From a bacterium (GTDB lineage Bacteria > Krumholzibacteriota > Krumholzibacteriia > Krumholzibacteriales > WJIX01), in the NCBI GenBank assembly GCA_021160845.1, contig JAGHBT010000055.1, forward strand, positions 1 through 10,398: a stretch of 10,398 nucleotides of DNA. The letters are read 5' to 3'. The translations under genes and the position numbers were made by a program. Below are positions 1-6,608 of the stretch, piece after piece; positions within the stretch are counted from its first letter, which is position 1; each line of letters starts with the position of its first letter. Below the pieces are notes generated by a model that did not search any database, was not told where the DNA came from, and saw only the letters and a list, made by a program, of their open reading frames with translations.

Positions 1-11
1 ATATGTAGCAA

Positions 12-25
12 TATAATTAATTATA
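12..25. repeat. AT-only palindrome downstream of korC
   Basis: TATAATTAATTATA is a perfect 14-nt palindrome, 25 nt past the last gene of the kor operon. It could be part of a regulatory or termination site, but AT-only palindromes arise easily by chance in AT-rich spacers. Confidence 0.25.
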
Positions 26-49
26 AAAATCTTCTTCCGCGAACACTTC

Positions 50-613
50 CTAACCGGTTGTATGCCCATGGTTGGAGCCAAACTCCGTTAACGCCTTTTT
101 ACCATATTCATAACCCATATCAAATGCCTTTATATTAACATCAACAAACCTTTCCGGAACAGAGTCGGGAACCGCCTTTTTCATCGCTTCAACCGAAACT
201 ATATCGGTAACGGCAGTAACGAACCCAAGCAGAATAACATTCGCGAAGATACGATTACCCAGCTCCTCAGCGAATTTTGTCGCGGGGATGGAAAAGGCCT
301 TATTTTTTCCTGTCGGGGTAACTAAATCCGATTCATAAATCAACACCCCATCTTCCCGAAGTTCGTGCTTGAACTTCCGATAGGCTTCATCGGACATCAC
401 TATTAGGAAATCAATCGCTGTAACATAAGGATAGAGAATTTTCTCCTCTGACACGAGCAGGGTTGTACTGCACGCGCCACCCCTTGCCTCAGGTCCAAAA
501 TTTTGATCCATGGTCGCGAAATTATTATCATAAATCGATATGGCTTTACCCAAAATTATGCCCGACCTGATAATACCCTGTCCTCCAAATCCCGCGAATC
601 TGATCTCTTTCAT
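50..613 (-). CDS. korC: 2-oxoacid:ferredoxin oxidoreductase, gamma subunit
   Basis: Gamma subunit of a four-subunit-type 2-oxoacid:ferredoxin oxidoreductase, a cytoplasmic enzyme that decarboxylates a 2-oxoacid (2-oxoglutarate is likeliest) to its acyl-CoA and reduces ferredoxin. The 187-residue protein has the usual family length. Its N-terminus carries the GFGGQG loop (residues 8-13), followed by GPEARGG (40-46), both hallmarks of the gamma/catalytic-domain family (POR domain), which contributes to CoA binding. The ATG start shares an ATGA overlap with the beta2 stop and has a GGAGA site 6 nt upstream (plus-strand 620-624). It is the last gene of the six-gene operon and the only gamma gene in it, so it must serve any complex formed from either alpha-beta pair. 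Substrate assignment is inference; isovalerate or pyruvate type enzymes have similar gamma subunits. Confidence 0.93.
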   Translation of the reverse strand: MKEIRFAGFGGQGIIRSGIILGKAISIYDNNFATMDQNFGPEARGGACSTTLLVSEEKILYPYVTAIDFLIVMSDEAYRKFKHELREDGVLIYESDLVTPTGKNKAFSIPATKFAEELGNRIFANVILLGFVTAVTDIVSVEAMKKAVPDSVPERFVDVNIKAFDMGYEYGKKALTEFGSNHGHTTG

Positions 614-1368
614 TTGTACTCTCCAAATTTATCGCCTATTGCATGCGCAAGCTGCCTGTTATAGGAATCAATAAATGTTTCTCTCTCTCTGTCAACAAAC
701 TTCCCGACGACTATTTTTTTCTCAGGTCCTATATCTACTTCTTTCGTATCAGCTTCATTTCTTATTTCCGAGTTCTTGTAATAATATTCAGCAAAGTTAA
801 AGAGCTCATCTCCACTGCGATTTTCAAGAAAATAGTCCACACCCGGCGATATAACTTCTATTACTGAGAATCCTCTTTTTTGCATCGCTTCCGCGATTGA
901 ATCCGCCAATTCACGGGTGTGCAAAACAGTCCACCTCGCCACATACTCAGCGCCAAAAGACTTTGCCAAGTGGGGAATATTAAAAGGCTCTTCGTAACCC
1001 GGATAGAGTGAAATACGAGGATTAAAAGCCGGAGCCTTTTCCCCCCCTACTCTTTTATAAATAAAATGGTTAAGGTACACAACCACCAGATCCATATTAC
1101 CTCTTGCCGAATGAATAAAGTGGTTGCCGCCTATCGTAAGTAAATCACCAATCGGAACAAGTACCTTTAGATCCAGATTCCCCAGTTTCAATCCGGTAGC
1201 AAAGGGGAGCGCTGAACCTCGAGTAGTATGAAAATAATCAACTCCCAATTTCTTTACAGCTTCGGGGGAAAAAAGAATATCCGAAACCATGGATACCTTT
1301 GATCCGTCAAACTTGCTCTTGCCGAGAGCATCGGAGAAAACATCAATTATTTGTTTCATACTATTCAT
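610..1368 (-). CDS. Degenerate beta subunit (beta2) of 2-oxoacid:ferredoxin oxidoreductase, probable pseudoenzyme
   Basis: A KorB homologue that aligns almost without gaps to beta1 (2870-3715) through its core; shared blocks include IGGNHFIH, YVARWT and VGKF-DRER. It has no cysteine. With beta1 numbering, cluster ligands C29 and C32 fall in the missing or replaced N-terminus, C63 is Phe33 and C212 is Gly176. The ThDP/Mg motif GDGD (104-107) is PIGD (72-75), so the Mg-binding Asp is Ile. The NN pair (132-133) is Asn-His (100-101). HGR at 80-82 is RGS. The frame is open and well conserved elsewhere, so it is probably a maintained protein without catalysis, not a pseudogene. Start: I prefer ATG 1368 (252 aa), 13 nt after the alpha2 stop, with AAGGTG 9 nt upstream. 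A TTG at 1425 would give 271 aa and overlap alpha2 by 44 nt, but still without cysteines. It overlaps korC by ATGA. Confidence 0.9.
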   Translation of the reverse strand: MNSMKQIIDVFSDALGKSKFDGSKVSMVSDILFSPEAVKKLGVDYFHTTRGSALPFATGLKLGNLDLKVLVPIGDLLTIGGNHFIHSARGNMDLVVVYLNHFIYKRVGGEKAPAFNPRISLYPGYEEPFNIPHLAKSFGAEYVARWTVLHTRELADSIAEAMQKRGFSVIEVISPGVDYFLENRSGDELFNFAEYYYKNSEIRNEADTKEVDIGPEKKIVVGKFVDRERETFIDSYNRQLAHAIGDKFGEYK

Positions 1369-1377
1369 ATTGCCCGT

Positions 1378-1383
1378 CACCTT
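1378..1383 (-). promoter_or_regulatory. Ribosome binding site deciding the beta2 start
   Basis: AAGGTG on the minus strand, overlapping the alpha2 stop codon and 9 nt before ATG 1368. It favours the short beta2 form over the TTG start at 1425, where I see no comparable site. The match to the anti-SD is imperfect. Confidence 0.5.
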
Positions 1384-2602
1384 ATCCGGAAATTTGTTTT
1401 TCCAAAGCGGTTTTATACGAAACAAGTTGGGGGTATCGTTTCTTAGCCTCTACCGCTTGTTTAATAGCGCCAAATATATCTTCAGGATTGTGAACTGAAG
1501 CCCCTCCATGAGGAACAAGGATCACATTGGTATTCCCATGGCTGCATCTATCTACTTCAAAAGCGATCTGCCCATAATTTATCTCGGGGACAACAAACCC
1601 TTTAATCTTCTTTGAAAGCTCGGCTATCCTCTTTTCGGGAAAGGGCCATACAGTAACAAGCCTCAATGCCCCTACCTTTATGCCCTCTTTTCTTGCCATC
1701 TCAATAGCTTTAAGGGCAACCCTCGAAGTTATTCCATAAGATACAACAACAACTTCGGCATCATCCACTCTATCTTCTTTCAGTTCGATGATCTTATCAG
1801 CATTGAGCCTTATTTTATCTATAGAAGCGCGTAGCGTCGCTTCCTTAAGGTCGCGGTCTAAAATCGGATGACCTTCTTCGTCATGAGTTAACCCTGTTAT
1901 ATATAATCCATAACCTTCACCAGCTTTCGCCATCGGCGGAACGAGACCCGCGCCTCGTTTGAACGGGAAATACGCGTCTTTAGCCCCGCCGTAGTACTTC
2001 CTGTTCTCTACCTCAATCTCTGAAGCAGGGGGCACCACAACCTTCTCTGTCATATGGCCTACACATTCATCAGCCATCAGCATCACGGGCACACGATATC
2101 TCTCCGCCAGATTAAAGGCTTTAATAGTAAACTCAAAGGCTTCCTGAGGAGAATCGGGAGCAAGCGTAATAACCTCGTAATCTCCATGCGATCCCCATCT
2201 TGACTGCATCATGTCAGCCTGTCCGGCACCTGTCGGTATCCCGGTAGACGGCCCCCCTCTTTGAACATTAATAACTACAAAAGGAGTTTCTATAGCGGCC
2301 CCAAGCCCAATATTCTCCATGATAAGCGAAAACCCGGGGCCGGATGTGATGGTCATTACCTTTTTCCCCGCCCAGGATGCCCCCAGTACAGCCGCTATTG
2401 ATCCAAGTTCATCTTCCATTTGAACAAAAATAGCCCCAACTTCAGGAGTCCTCTTTGTAAATGCCTCCGCGGCTTCTGTTGAGGGAGTAATCGGATAACC
2501 AGCTAAAAATTTACACCCTGCCGCGATAGCGCCATACGCGATAGCAACATCTCCATCAATATAATAAGAACCTGTAAAAACATCGCCCGGGTTAGCCTTC
2601 AA
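1382..2602 (-). CDS. korA: 2-oxoacid:ferredoxin oxidoreductase, alpha subunit (alpha2, canonical)
   Basis: Alpha subunit with the ThDP pyrimidine-binding domain followed by the transketolase-C-like domain, 406 residues. Visible motifs are YPITPS (36-41) with the pocket Thr39, MEDE (62-65), TSGPGFSL (86-93), and the Arg115 loop RGGPSTGIPT (115-124). The Thr of YPITP and the Arg of the RGGPST loop are known in this family to line the 2-oxoacid pocket. RWGSHGDYE and VPEINYGQ follow. All expected motifs are present, so this copy looks catalytically competent when paired with a canonical beta. Start is TTG 2602, backed by a perfect GGAGG 6 nt upstream. It overlaps the ferredoxin gene by 11 nt, implying translational coupling. 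It is closely similar and colinear to alpha1 (3717-4883), so the two arose by duplication. Its immediate downstream beta is the degenerate one. The substrate is probably 2-oxoglutarate, by overall resemblance to KorA. Confidence 0.93.
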   Translation of the reverse strand: MKANPGDVFTGSYYIDGDVAIAYGAIAAGCKFLAGYPITPSTEAAEAFTKRTPEVGAIFVQMEDELGSIAAVLGASWAGKKVMTITSGPGFSLIMENIGLGAAIETPFVVINVQRGGPSTGIPTGAGQADMMQSRWGSHGDYEVITLAPDSPQEAFEFTIKAFNLAERYRVPVMLMADECVGHMTEKVVVPPASEIEVENRKYYGGAKDAYFPFKRGAGLVPPMAKAGEGYGLYITGLTHDEEGHPILDRDLKEATLRASIDKIRLNADKIIELKEDRVDDAEVVVVSYGITSRVALKAIEMARKEGIKVGALRLVTVWPFPEKRIAELSKKIKGFVVPEINYGQIAFEVDRCSHGNTNVILVPHGGASVHNPEDIFGAIKQAVEAKKRYPQLVSYKTALEKQISG

Positions 2603-2873
2603 TACTAGCCTCCACTTCTTCCTTCAACGTACTCCATATAGCAAATTCCGGACATACAATCTCACACAGACCGCAATTCAGACATCTCTCCGGATTCGCG
2701 ACAACCGGAGGATGGTAACCCTTCTCGCTAAATTCATCCGATACTTCCAGAACATTATTAGGACAATACTCTACACAAAAGCCACAGCCTTTACAGCGAT
2801 CCTTTATTAGATGAATTTCCCCCCTCGGGATTTTTATTTCACTTAGGTCATATGGTTTGCGTACATTACTCAT
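2592..2873 (-). CDS. korD: 2-oxoacid:ferredoxin oxidoreductase, delta subunit (2x[4Fe-4S] ferredoxin)
   Basis: A 93-residue bacterial-type ferredoxin subunit. Two CxxCxxCxxxCP clusters are visible: C27, C30, C33, C37 and C64, C67, C70, C74, each able to bind one [4Fe-4S] cluster. An N-terminal extension of about 20 residues precedes the first cluster, as in KorD and PorD proteins. Its role is to carry electrons from the cluster in the beta subunit to free ferredoxin. The ATG start overlaps the beta1 stop by ATGA and has GGAGG 7 nt upstream (plus-strand 2881-2885). The 3' end overlaps alpha2 by 11 nt. In ordinary korDABC operons delta comes first; here it is third, behind an added alpha-beta pair, so genes 3-6 look like the older core set. 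Confidence 0.93.
   Translation of the reverse strand: MSNVRKPYDLSEIKIPRGEIHLIKDRCKGCGFCVEYCPNNVLEVSDEFSEKGYHPPVVANPERCLNCGLCEIVCPEFAIWSTLKEEVEASIEG
2609..2613 (-). promoter_or_regulatory. Ribosome binding site for the TTG-started alpha2 gene
   Basis: GGAGG on the minus strand, inside the end of the ferredoxin gene and 6 nt before the TTG at 2602. It decides the start of alpha2, because no ATG or GTG lies at a suitable distance. Confidence 0.75.
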
Positions 2874-3715
2874 CCCTTAGCCTCCGCACTCCAACGCCTA
2901 TTTGACTCAATAAAGCCAGGTCTTTCCCGATCAATGAATTTTCCTACTATAATCTGCTTCTGATAGCCAACAGCGAGGTTTTCCGTGGGCTCATCATGCT
3001 TTATTATTGAATTTTCATGATAAAAACGCATCATATCAATGCCCGCGCCCAATCTGTTAATTCTCGAGTAATACATCGAACAAGGGGCAACAATTTCAAC
3101 CAAAGAAAATCCGGGTTTATTGATGGCTTCAACGATAGATTTTTCCAGCCTTCTGACATGAAGAGCTGTCCACCTTGCCACATATACAGCGCCGGCCGCT
3201 TCAGCTAATTGAGGAATATTAGCCGGAGTCTCAAAATTTCCAAAAGGAGAAGTAGTGGTATAGGCCGTCTCAGGGGTTGTGGGAGCTACCTGCCCACCGG
3301 TCATCGCGTAAATAAAATTATTAACAAGAATTACAGTTATATCAATATTCCTTCTCGCAGCGTGTATAAAGTGATTTCCTCCAATCGAAACCAAATCTCC
3401 GTCTCCTGAAAAAACCACTACTTTCAGATCGGGATTAGCCATTTTAATACCTGTGGCAAACGGGATGGCTCTCCCATGTGTTGTATGAAATGAGTCAAGT
3501 TTGATATAGCCGGCGACTCTCCCTGTACAACCGATTCCAGAAACCACACACATTTTGTTCAGATCGAACTCCAACTTCTTAAGCGCTGAAACAAAAGCAG
3601 TTACAGAGATGCCTATTCCACACCCCGGGCACCAAATATGCGGCATCCTATCCATACGGAGCAACTGCTCCATTGGATGTTTTTCCTCAACCTTTCCTTT
3701 TTCTGCCATTGCCAT
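2870..3715 (-). CDS. korB: 2-oxoacid:ferredoxin oxidoreductase, beta subunit (beta1, canonical)
   Basis: Beta subunit, 281 residues, which binds ThDP-Mg and one [4Fe-4S] cluster. All expected elements are visible: WCPGCG (28-33; C29, C32), GIGCTGR (60-66; C63), HGRAIPFATG (80-89), GDGD (104-107) followed by IGGNHFIHAARRN, the NN pair (132-133) in NNFIYAMTGGQ, PTTP (145-148), and the fourth cluster Cys in APC (C212). These are the family ligands for the cluster, Mg and ThDP diphosphate. It is the only catalytically plausible beta in the operon. The ATG lies 1 nt after the alpha1 stop, with AAGGA 10 nt upstream; ATG 3709 is a possible alternative start. It overlaps korD by ATGA. The TGGQ-PTTP signature is typical of KorB-type enzymes, which supports but does not prove 2-oxoglutarate as substrate. 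Confidence 0.95.
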   Translation of the reverse strand: MAMAEKGKVEEKHPMEQLLRMDRMPHIWCPGCGIGISVTAFVSALKKLEFDLNKMCVVSGIGCTGRVAGYIKLDSFHTTHGRAIPFATGIKMANPDLKVVVFSGDGDLVSIGGNHFIHAARRNIDITVILVNNFIYAMTGGQVAPTTPETAYTTTSPFGNFETPANIPQLAEAAGAVYVARWTALHVRRLEKSIVEAINKPGFSLVEIVAPCSMYYSRINRLGAGIDMMRFYHENSIIKHDEPTENLAVGYQKQIIVGKFIDRERPGFIESNRRWSAEAKG

Positions 3716-3716
3716 T

Positions 3717-4883
3717 CTACACTGATCCTTGTAAAGCTCGTTTTATTGTGTCGATTATATTAGAGACACCATTATCATCCGATCTGTCATGAAAAACAGA
3801 AAGCGTTTCCGCCTTACCCCGAGCACACCTCTCCACTTCAAAACAAATCTGGCCGTAGTTAATCTCCGGAACCACAAAAGCCTTTATTTTCTCTGCTAAC
3901 TGAGTAATTCTTTTTTCGGGAAAAGGCCACACAGTTATTAACCGAAGAGTTCCAACCCTTACACCCTCACCCCTTACCCTCTGTACCGCTTCGGAAACAT
4001 CCCTCGAAGTTATACCGTAAGAAACCACTACCACATCAGCATTTTCTATATTATCTTCTTCAAACTCAACAATCTTGTCGGAATTGAGCCTGATTTTGTT
4101 CACAATCGCGTGTACATTGGCTTCCTGTGTTTCAGCATCAATAATCGGATAACCCTTTTCGTTGTGAGTTAACCCGGTAACATGAAATCTATACCCTTCC
4201 CCAATGTCTACCATCTCGGGAACAAGATTCTCATCCCTCTTAAAAGGTAAATACTTATCCTTGGGACCCTTGTAATATCTTCTTTGTATGATCTCTATAT
4301 CTTCAACAAGCGGAATTGTTACCTCTTCTCTCATATGCGCGACGGTCTCATCCGTCATAACCATAACCGGTGTACGGTATTGTTCGGAAAGATTAAACGC
4401 CCTGATCGTCAAATCAAACATTTCCTGAGGTGAATTTGGAGAAAGAACGATAACTTCGTAATCCCCGTGCGACCCCCATCTCATCTGCATCACATCACCC
4501 TGGCCAGGCTTACCGGGAATACCTTCGGAGGGACCAAACCTTCCGACATCCACTATAACGCAGGGAGTCTCTAGCATTATACCCAACCCAACATGCTCCA
4601 TCATGAGAGAAAATCCCGGACCAGAGGTTACAGTCATTGCCTTCCTGCCAGTCCAAGCAGCCCCTAATACCGCCGCTAGGGTCGAGATCTCATCCTCCAT
4701 CTGAATATAAACGGCTCCAAAATCAGAGAACCGCATCGAGAATCTTTCCAATATTTCCAAAGAAGGTACAATGGGATAGGCTGCTAAAAACCCACACCCT
4801 GCAGAAAGAGCGCCTTCGGCGCACGCTTCACTCCCACTGAAATTATGAGTTCCTGACAAAACTTTTCCAAAATTAGTTCGCAT
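3717..4883 (-). CDS. 2-oxoacid:ferredoxin oxidoreductase, divergent alpha subunit (alpha1)
   Basis: Second KorA-type alpha subunit, 388 residues from ATG 4883. With this start its motifs fall at exactly the same residue numbers as in alpha2, which supports the start; a TTG at 4892 would add three residues and has no better ribosome site. It keeps MEDE (63-65 region), TSGPGFSL, Arg115, RWGSHGDYE and VPEINYGQ. It differs at pocket positions: the YPITPS motif reads YPIVPS (Val39 for Thr), and the RGGPSTGIPT loop reads RFGPSEGIPG (Gly116 to Phe, Thr120 to Glu, Thr124 to Gly). In this family the YPITP Thr contacts substrate and cofactor, so activity is likely altered or lost, or the specificity changed. 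It is the first gene of the operon, 147 nt downstream of asnS, and 1 nt before canonical beta1. The frame is intact and most of the fold is conserved. Confidence 0.9.
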   Translation of the reverse strand: MRTNFGKVLSGTHNFSGSEACAEGALSAGCGFLAAYPIVPSLEILERFSMRFSDFGAVYIQMEDEISTLAAVLGAAWTGRKAMTVTSGPGFSLMMEHVGLGIMLETPCVIVDVGRFGPSEGIPGKPGQGDVMQMRWGSHGDYEVIVLSPNSPQEMFDLTIRAFNLSEQYRTPVMVMTDETVAHMREEVTIPLVEDIEIIQRRYYKGPKDKYLPFKRDENLVPEMVDIGEGYRFHVTGLTHNEKGYPIIDAETQEANVHAIVNKIRLNSDKIVEFEEDNIENADVVVVSYGITSRDVSEAVQRVRGEGVRVGTLRLITVWPFPEKRITQLAEKIKAFVVPEINYGQICFEVERCARGKAETLSVFHDRSDDNGVSNIIDTIKRALQGSV

Positions 4884-4911
4884 TTCCAACAATCTTTAGA
4901 AAAATCAATGC

Positions 4912-4939
4912 TCTATAAAAAAACGAAAACGTTTTTCAA
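4912..4939 (-). promoter_or_regulatory. Candidate sigma-70-type promoter of the kor operon
   Basis: On the minus strand TTGAAA (plus 4934-4939) and TATAGA (plus 4912-4917) are 16 nt apart, 5/6 and 4/6 matches to the bacterial -35 and -10 consensus. The -10 box ends 28 nt before the alpha1 ATG at 4883. This gives the operon its own start although asnS lies upstream in the same direction. It rests on consensus matching only. Confidence 0.45.
4919..4936. repeat. 7-bp inverted repeat within the candidate kor promoter
   Basis: AAAAACG and CGTTTTT flank a 4-nt spacer (4926-4929). On the minus strand it reads AAAAACGTTTTCGTTTTT and runs into a T-rich stretch. It covers most of the -35/-10 spacer and part of the -35 box. 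It could be an operator, or an AT-rich hairpin ending asnS transcripts; the stem is too AT-rich to decide. Confidence 0.5.
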
Positions 4940-4980
4940 GCTACCTAATCAGATAATTTAAGTCAATAAAAATTTATTAT

Positions 4981-5003
4981 ATCACCTTGAAATCACCCTT
5001 GAA
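4981..5003. repeat. Tandem direct repeat upstream of the kor promoter
   Basis: ATCACCTTGAA (4981-4991) is followed directly by ATCACCCTTGAA (4992-5003), identical but for one extra C. On the minus strand this is two TTCAAGG(G)TGAT units in a row, about 40-60 nt upstream of the candidate -35 box. An overlapping 10-nt palindrome TTGAATTCAA sits at 4999-5008. The spacing of about one helical turn would suit an activator site, but this is inference. Confidence 0.5.
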
Positions 5004-5030
5004 TTCAACTGCCGCACCCCCCGCAATCCT

Positions 5031-6326
5031 CTACGGCGAAAGCCTGTTTATCAACCTCGGAAACGCAATCGTCTCTCTGACATGCTGTATCCCGCAGATA
5101 TAGGCAAGCAATCGCTCCACACCAAGACCAAAGCCGGAATGAGGAAAGGCGCCATATCTTCTAAGATCGAGGTACCATTCAAATTCCTTACGTGGAAGAC
5201 CTTCTTCCTCAATCTTCTTCTCAAGGTATTCCAAATCGGAAACCCTCTCGCCTCCACCGATGATCTCGCCATACCCTTCCGGAGCGAGAAGATCCACCGA
5301 TAGACTGAGCGTCTTATCATCAGGGTCTGGGGCCATATAAAAAGCCTTGATCGCGGCGGGAAACCTGTGCACAAAGAACGGCCTGTCAAATTCCTCACTG
5401 AGGACAGTTTCATCGTTGCCTCCGAAGTCTCCTCCAAACTCAAAATCAATACCCTTCTCCTTTAATTTAACGGCCGCGTCTGTATATGAAATTTTTGGAA
5501 AAGGGGATTTAACCCTTTCCAGCATTCCGATGTCCCTCTCGAGGACATTCTCCAGCAAATGTCTGTATGTTTCAACCGTTCTCCCTATAACCTCCACAAC
5601 AAAATCCTCGGCAAGCTGCATTATATCATCGAGACGCGCGAAAGCAACCTCCGGCTCTACCATCCAGAATTCGGTAAGGTGCCGGCGTGTCTTGGATTTC
5701 TCAGCCCTGAAGGTTGGGCCGAAAGAATATACCTTTCTGAAAGCAGCTGCCGTCGCCTCGTTATAAAGCTGCCCGCTCTGAGTAAGATACGCCTTATCGC
5801 CAAAGTAATCAGTTTCGAAGAGTGTCGTCGTTCCCTCACAGGCATTCGGCGTAAAGATTGGAGTATCACAACATACAAACCCTCTGTTATCATAGAATTC
5901 TCTTATGTACCTTATAACTCCCGCTCTAATTCTAAGGATCGCGTTCTGCCGGGAGCTGCGAAGCCAAAGGTGTCTGTTATCCATAAGAAAAGACATTCCA
6001 TGTGCTTTTGGAGTAATAGGATACCCATCCGCCACTTGAATCACTTTTAAATCAGTAACCCCAAGTTCGTATCCTCCGGGAGCCCGCTTGTCCTCTTTAA
6101 CTACACCGGTTATCTCAAAAGATGATTCCTGGGTGAGCGAAGACGCGGATGCGAATACTTCCTCACCCACTGATGACTTCTCAATAACACACTGGATACT
6201 CCCTGTCCCGTCCCGCAGTAGAATAAAAATTATCTTTCCGCTGGAACGTATATTATACACCCAGCCCTTCAACAACACACTCTGATCTACAAAATCACCT
6301 ATCCCGGAAACTTCGGCTGGCTGCAT
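5031..6326 (-). CDS. asnS: Asparaginyl-tRNA synthetase
   Basis: Class IIb aminoacyl-tRNA synthetase charging tRNA-Asn with asparagine in the cytoplasm. The 431 residues match the usual bacterial AsnRS length. An N-terminal OB-fold anticodon-binding domain (about 17-102) precedes the catalytic core. The core shows DNRHLWLRS, the SGQLYNEA segment, class II motif 2 with FGPTFRAE and RRHLTEFWMVEPE (about 202-226), the GEIIGGGERV segment, and motif 3 GFGLGVERLLAYI (about 398-410). The RHLWLRS and EFWM-EPE segments favour AsnRS over AspRS, and the length lacks the AspRS GAD insertion. Start is ATG 6326, with a perfect GGAGG 6 nt upstream (plus 6333-6337); an in-frame GTG at 6380 would add 18 residues including that site. 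No convincing terminator follows, so some readthrough into the kor operon is possible. It faces the TPR gene divergently. Confidence 0.96.
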   Translation of the reverse strand: MQPAEVSGIGDFVDQSVLLKGWVYNIRSSGKIIFILLRDGTGSIQCVIEKSSVGEEVFASASSLTQESSFEITGVVKEDKRAPGGYELGVTDLKVIQVADGYPITPKAHGMSFLMDNRHLWLRSSRQNAILRIRAGVIRYIREFYDNRGFVCCDTPIFTPNACEGTTTLFETDYFGDKAYLTQSGQLYNEATAAAFRKVYSFGPTFRAEKSKTRRHLTEFWMVEPEVAFARLDDIMQLAEDFVVEVIGRTVETYRHLLENVLERDIGMLERVKSPFPKISYTDAAVKLKEKGIDFEFGGDFGGNDETVLSEEFDRPFFVHRFPAAIKAFYMAPDPDDKTLSLSVDLLAPEGYGEIIGGGERVSDLEYLEKKIEEEGLPRKEFEWYLDLRRYGAFPHSGFGLGVERLLAYICGIQHVRETIAFPRLINRLSP

Positions 6327-6608
6327 TTTATTCCTCCACTTCATTTTGAAACTATTATTGCATAACACTTTTACCGGCACTCAAGCTACGAGCTGAAGTT
6401 CATCAGCACCAATGACCAACTTGTAACACCACACACAAATCAGCCCCTTCATTATTCTATTTACCATTTCAATTTGAAGATGTAAACAGTGAAATGACAA
6501 TAACCGCTAATTAGCTGCAATCCTGCTTCCTACGGCATGATTATTGCCGAAAAAACCACAAGACAGTGTACAAAAACCGATGTTTACTGCAAAAACAGGG
6601 AAAAGGGA
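6327..6608. other. Divergent intergenic region between asnS and the TPR gene
   Basis: This region of about 280 nt must hold promoters for both asnS (minus) and the TPR gene (plus). I see no consensus promoter that I would place with confidence on either strand. The only clear structure is an 11-nt inverted repeat TTCAATTTGAA at 6468-6478. An in-frame ATG at 6537 could extend the TPR protein by 24 residues. No tRNA cloverleaf, riboswitch-like fold or T-box-like element was recognised. Confidence 0.5.

Noticed and set aside
643..867. Open frame on the plus strand inside beta2
   Set aside because: It is antisense to a clearly conserved gene, has no ribosome site, and encodes nothing recognisable.
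610..1425. Calling beta2 a pseudogene
   Set aside because: The frame is full-length and colinear with beta1, surface blocks are conserved, and start and stop are coupled to neighbours. Loss is confined to catalytic positions.
5009..5030. G-rich run on the minus strand after asnS as an intrinsic terminator
   Set aside because: No stem of useful length followed by a T-run could be formed; it looks like short direct repeats of TGCGG.
5347..6050. Long plus-strand frames inside asnS, and a minus-strand second frame at 5051-5449
   Set aside because: They are by-products of asnS codon composition; asnS itself carries all class II motifs.
6327..6380. asnS starting at GTG 6380
   Set aside because: A perfect GGAGG site lies between this codon and ATG 6326, which matches the normal AsnRS N-terminus.
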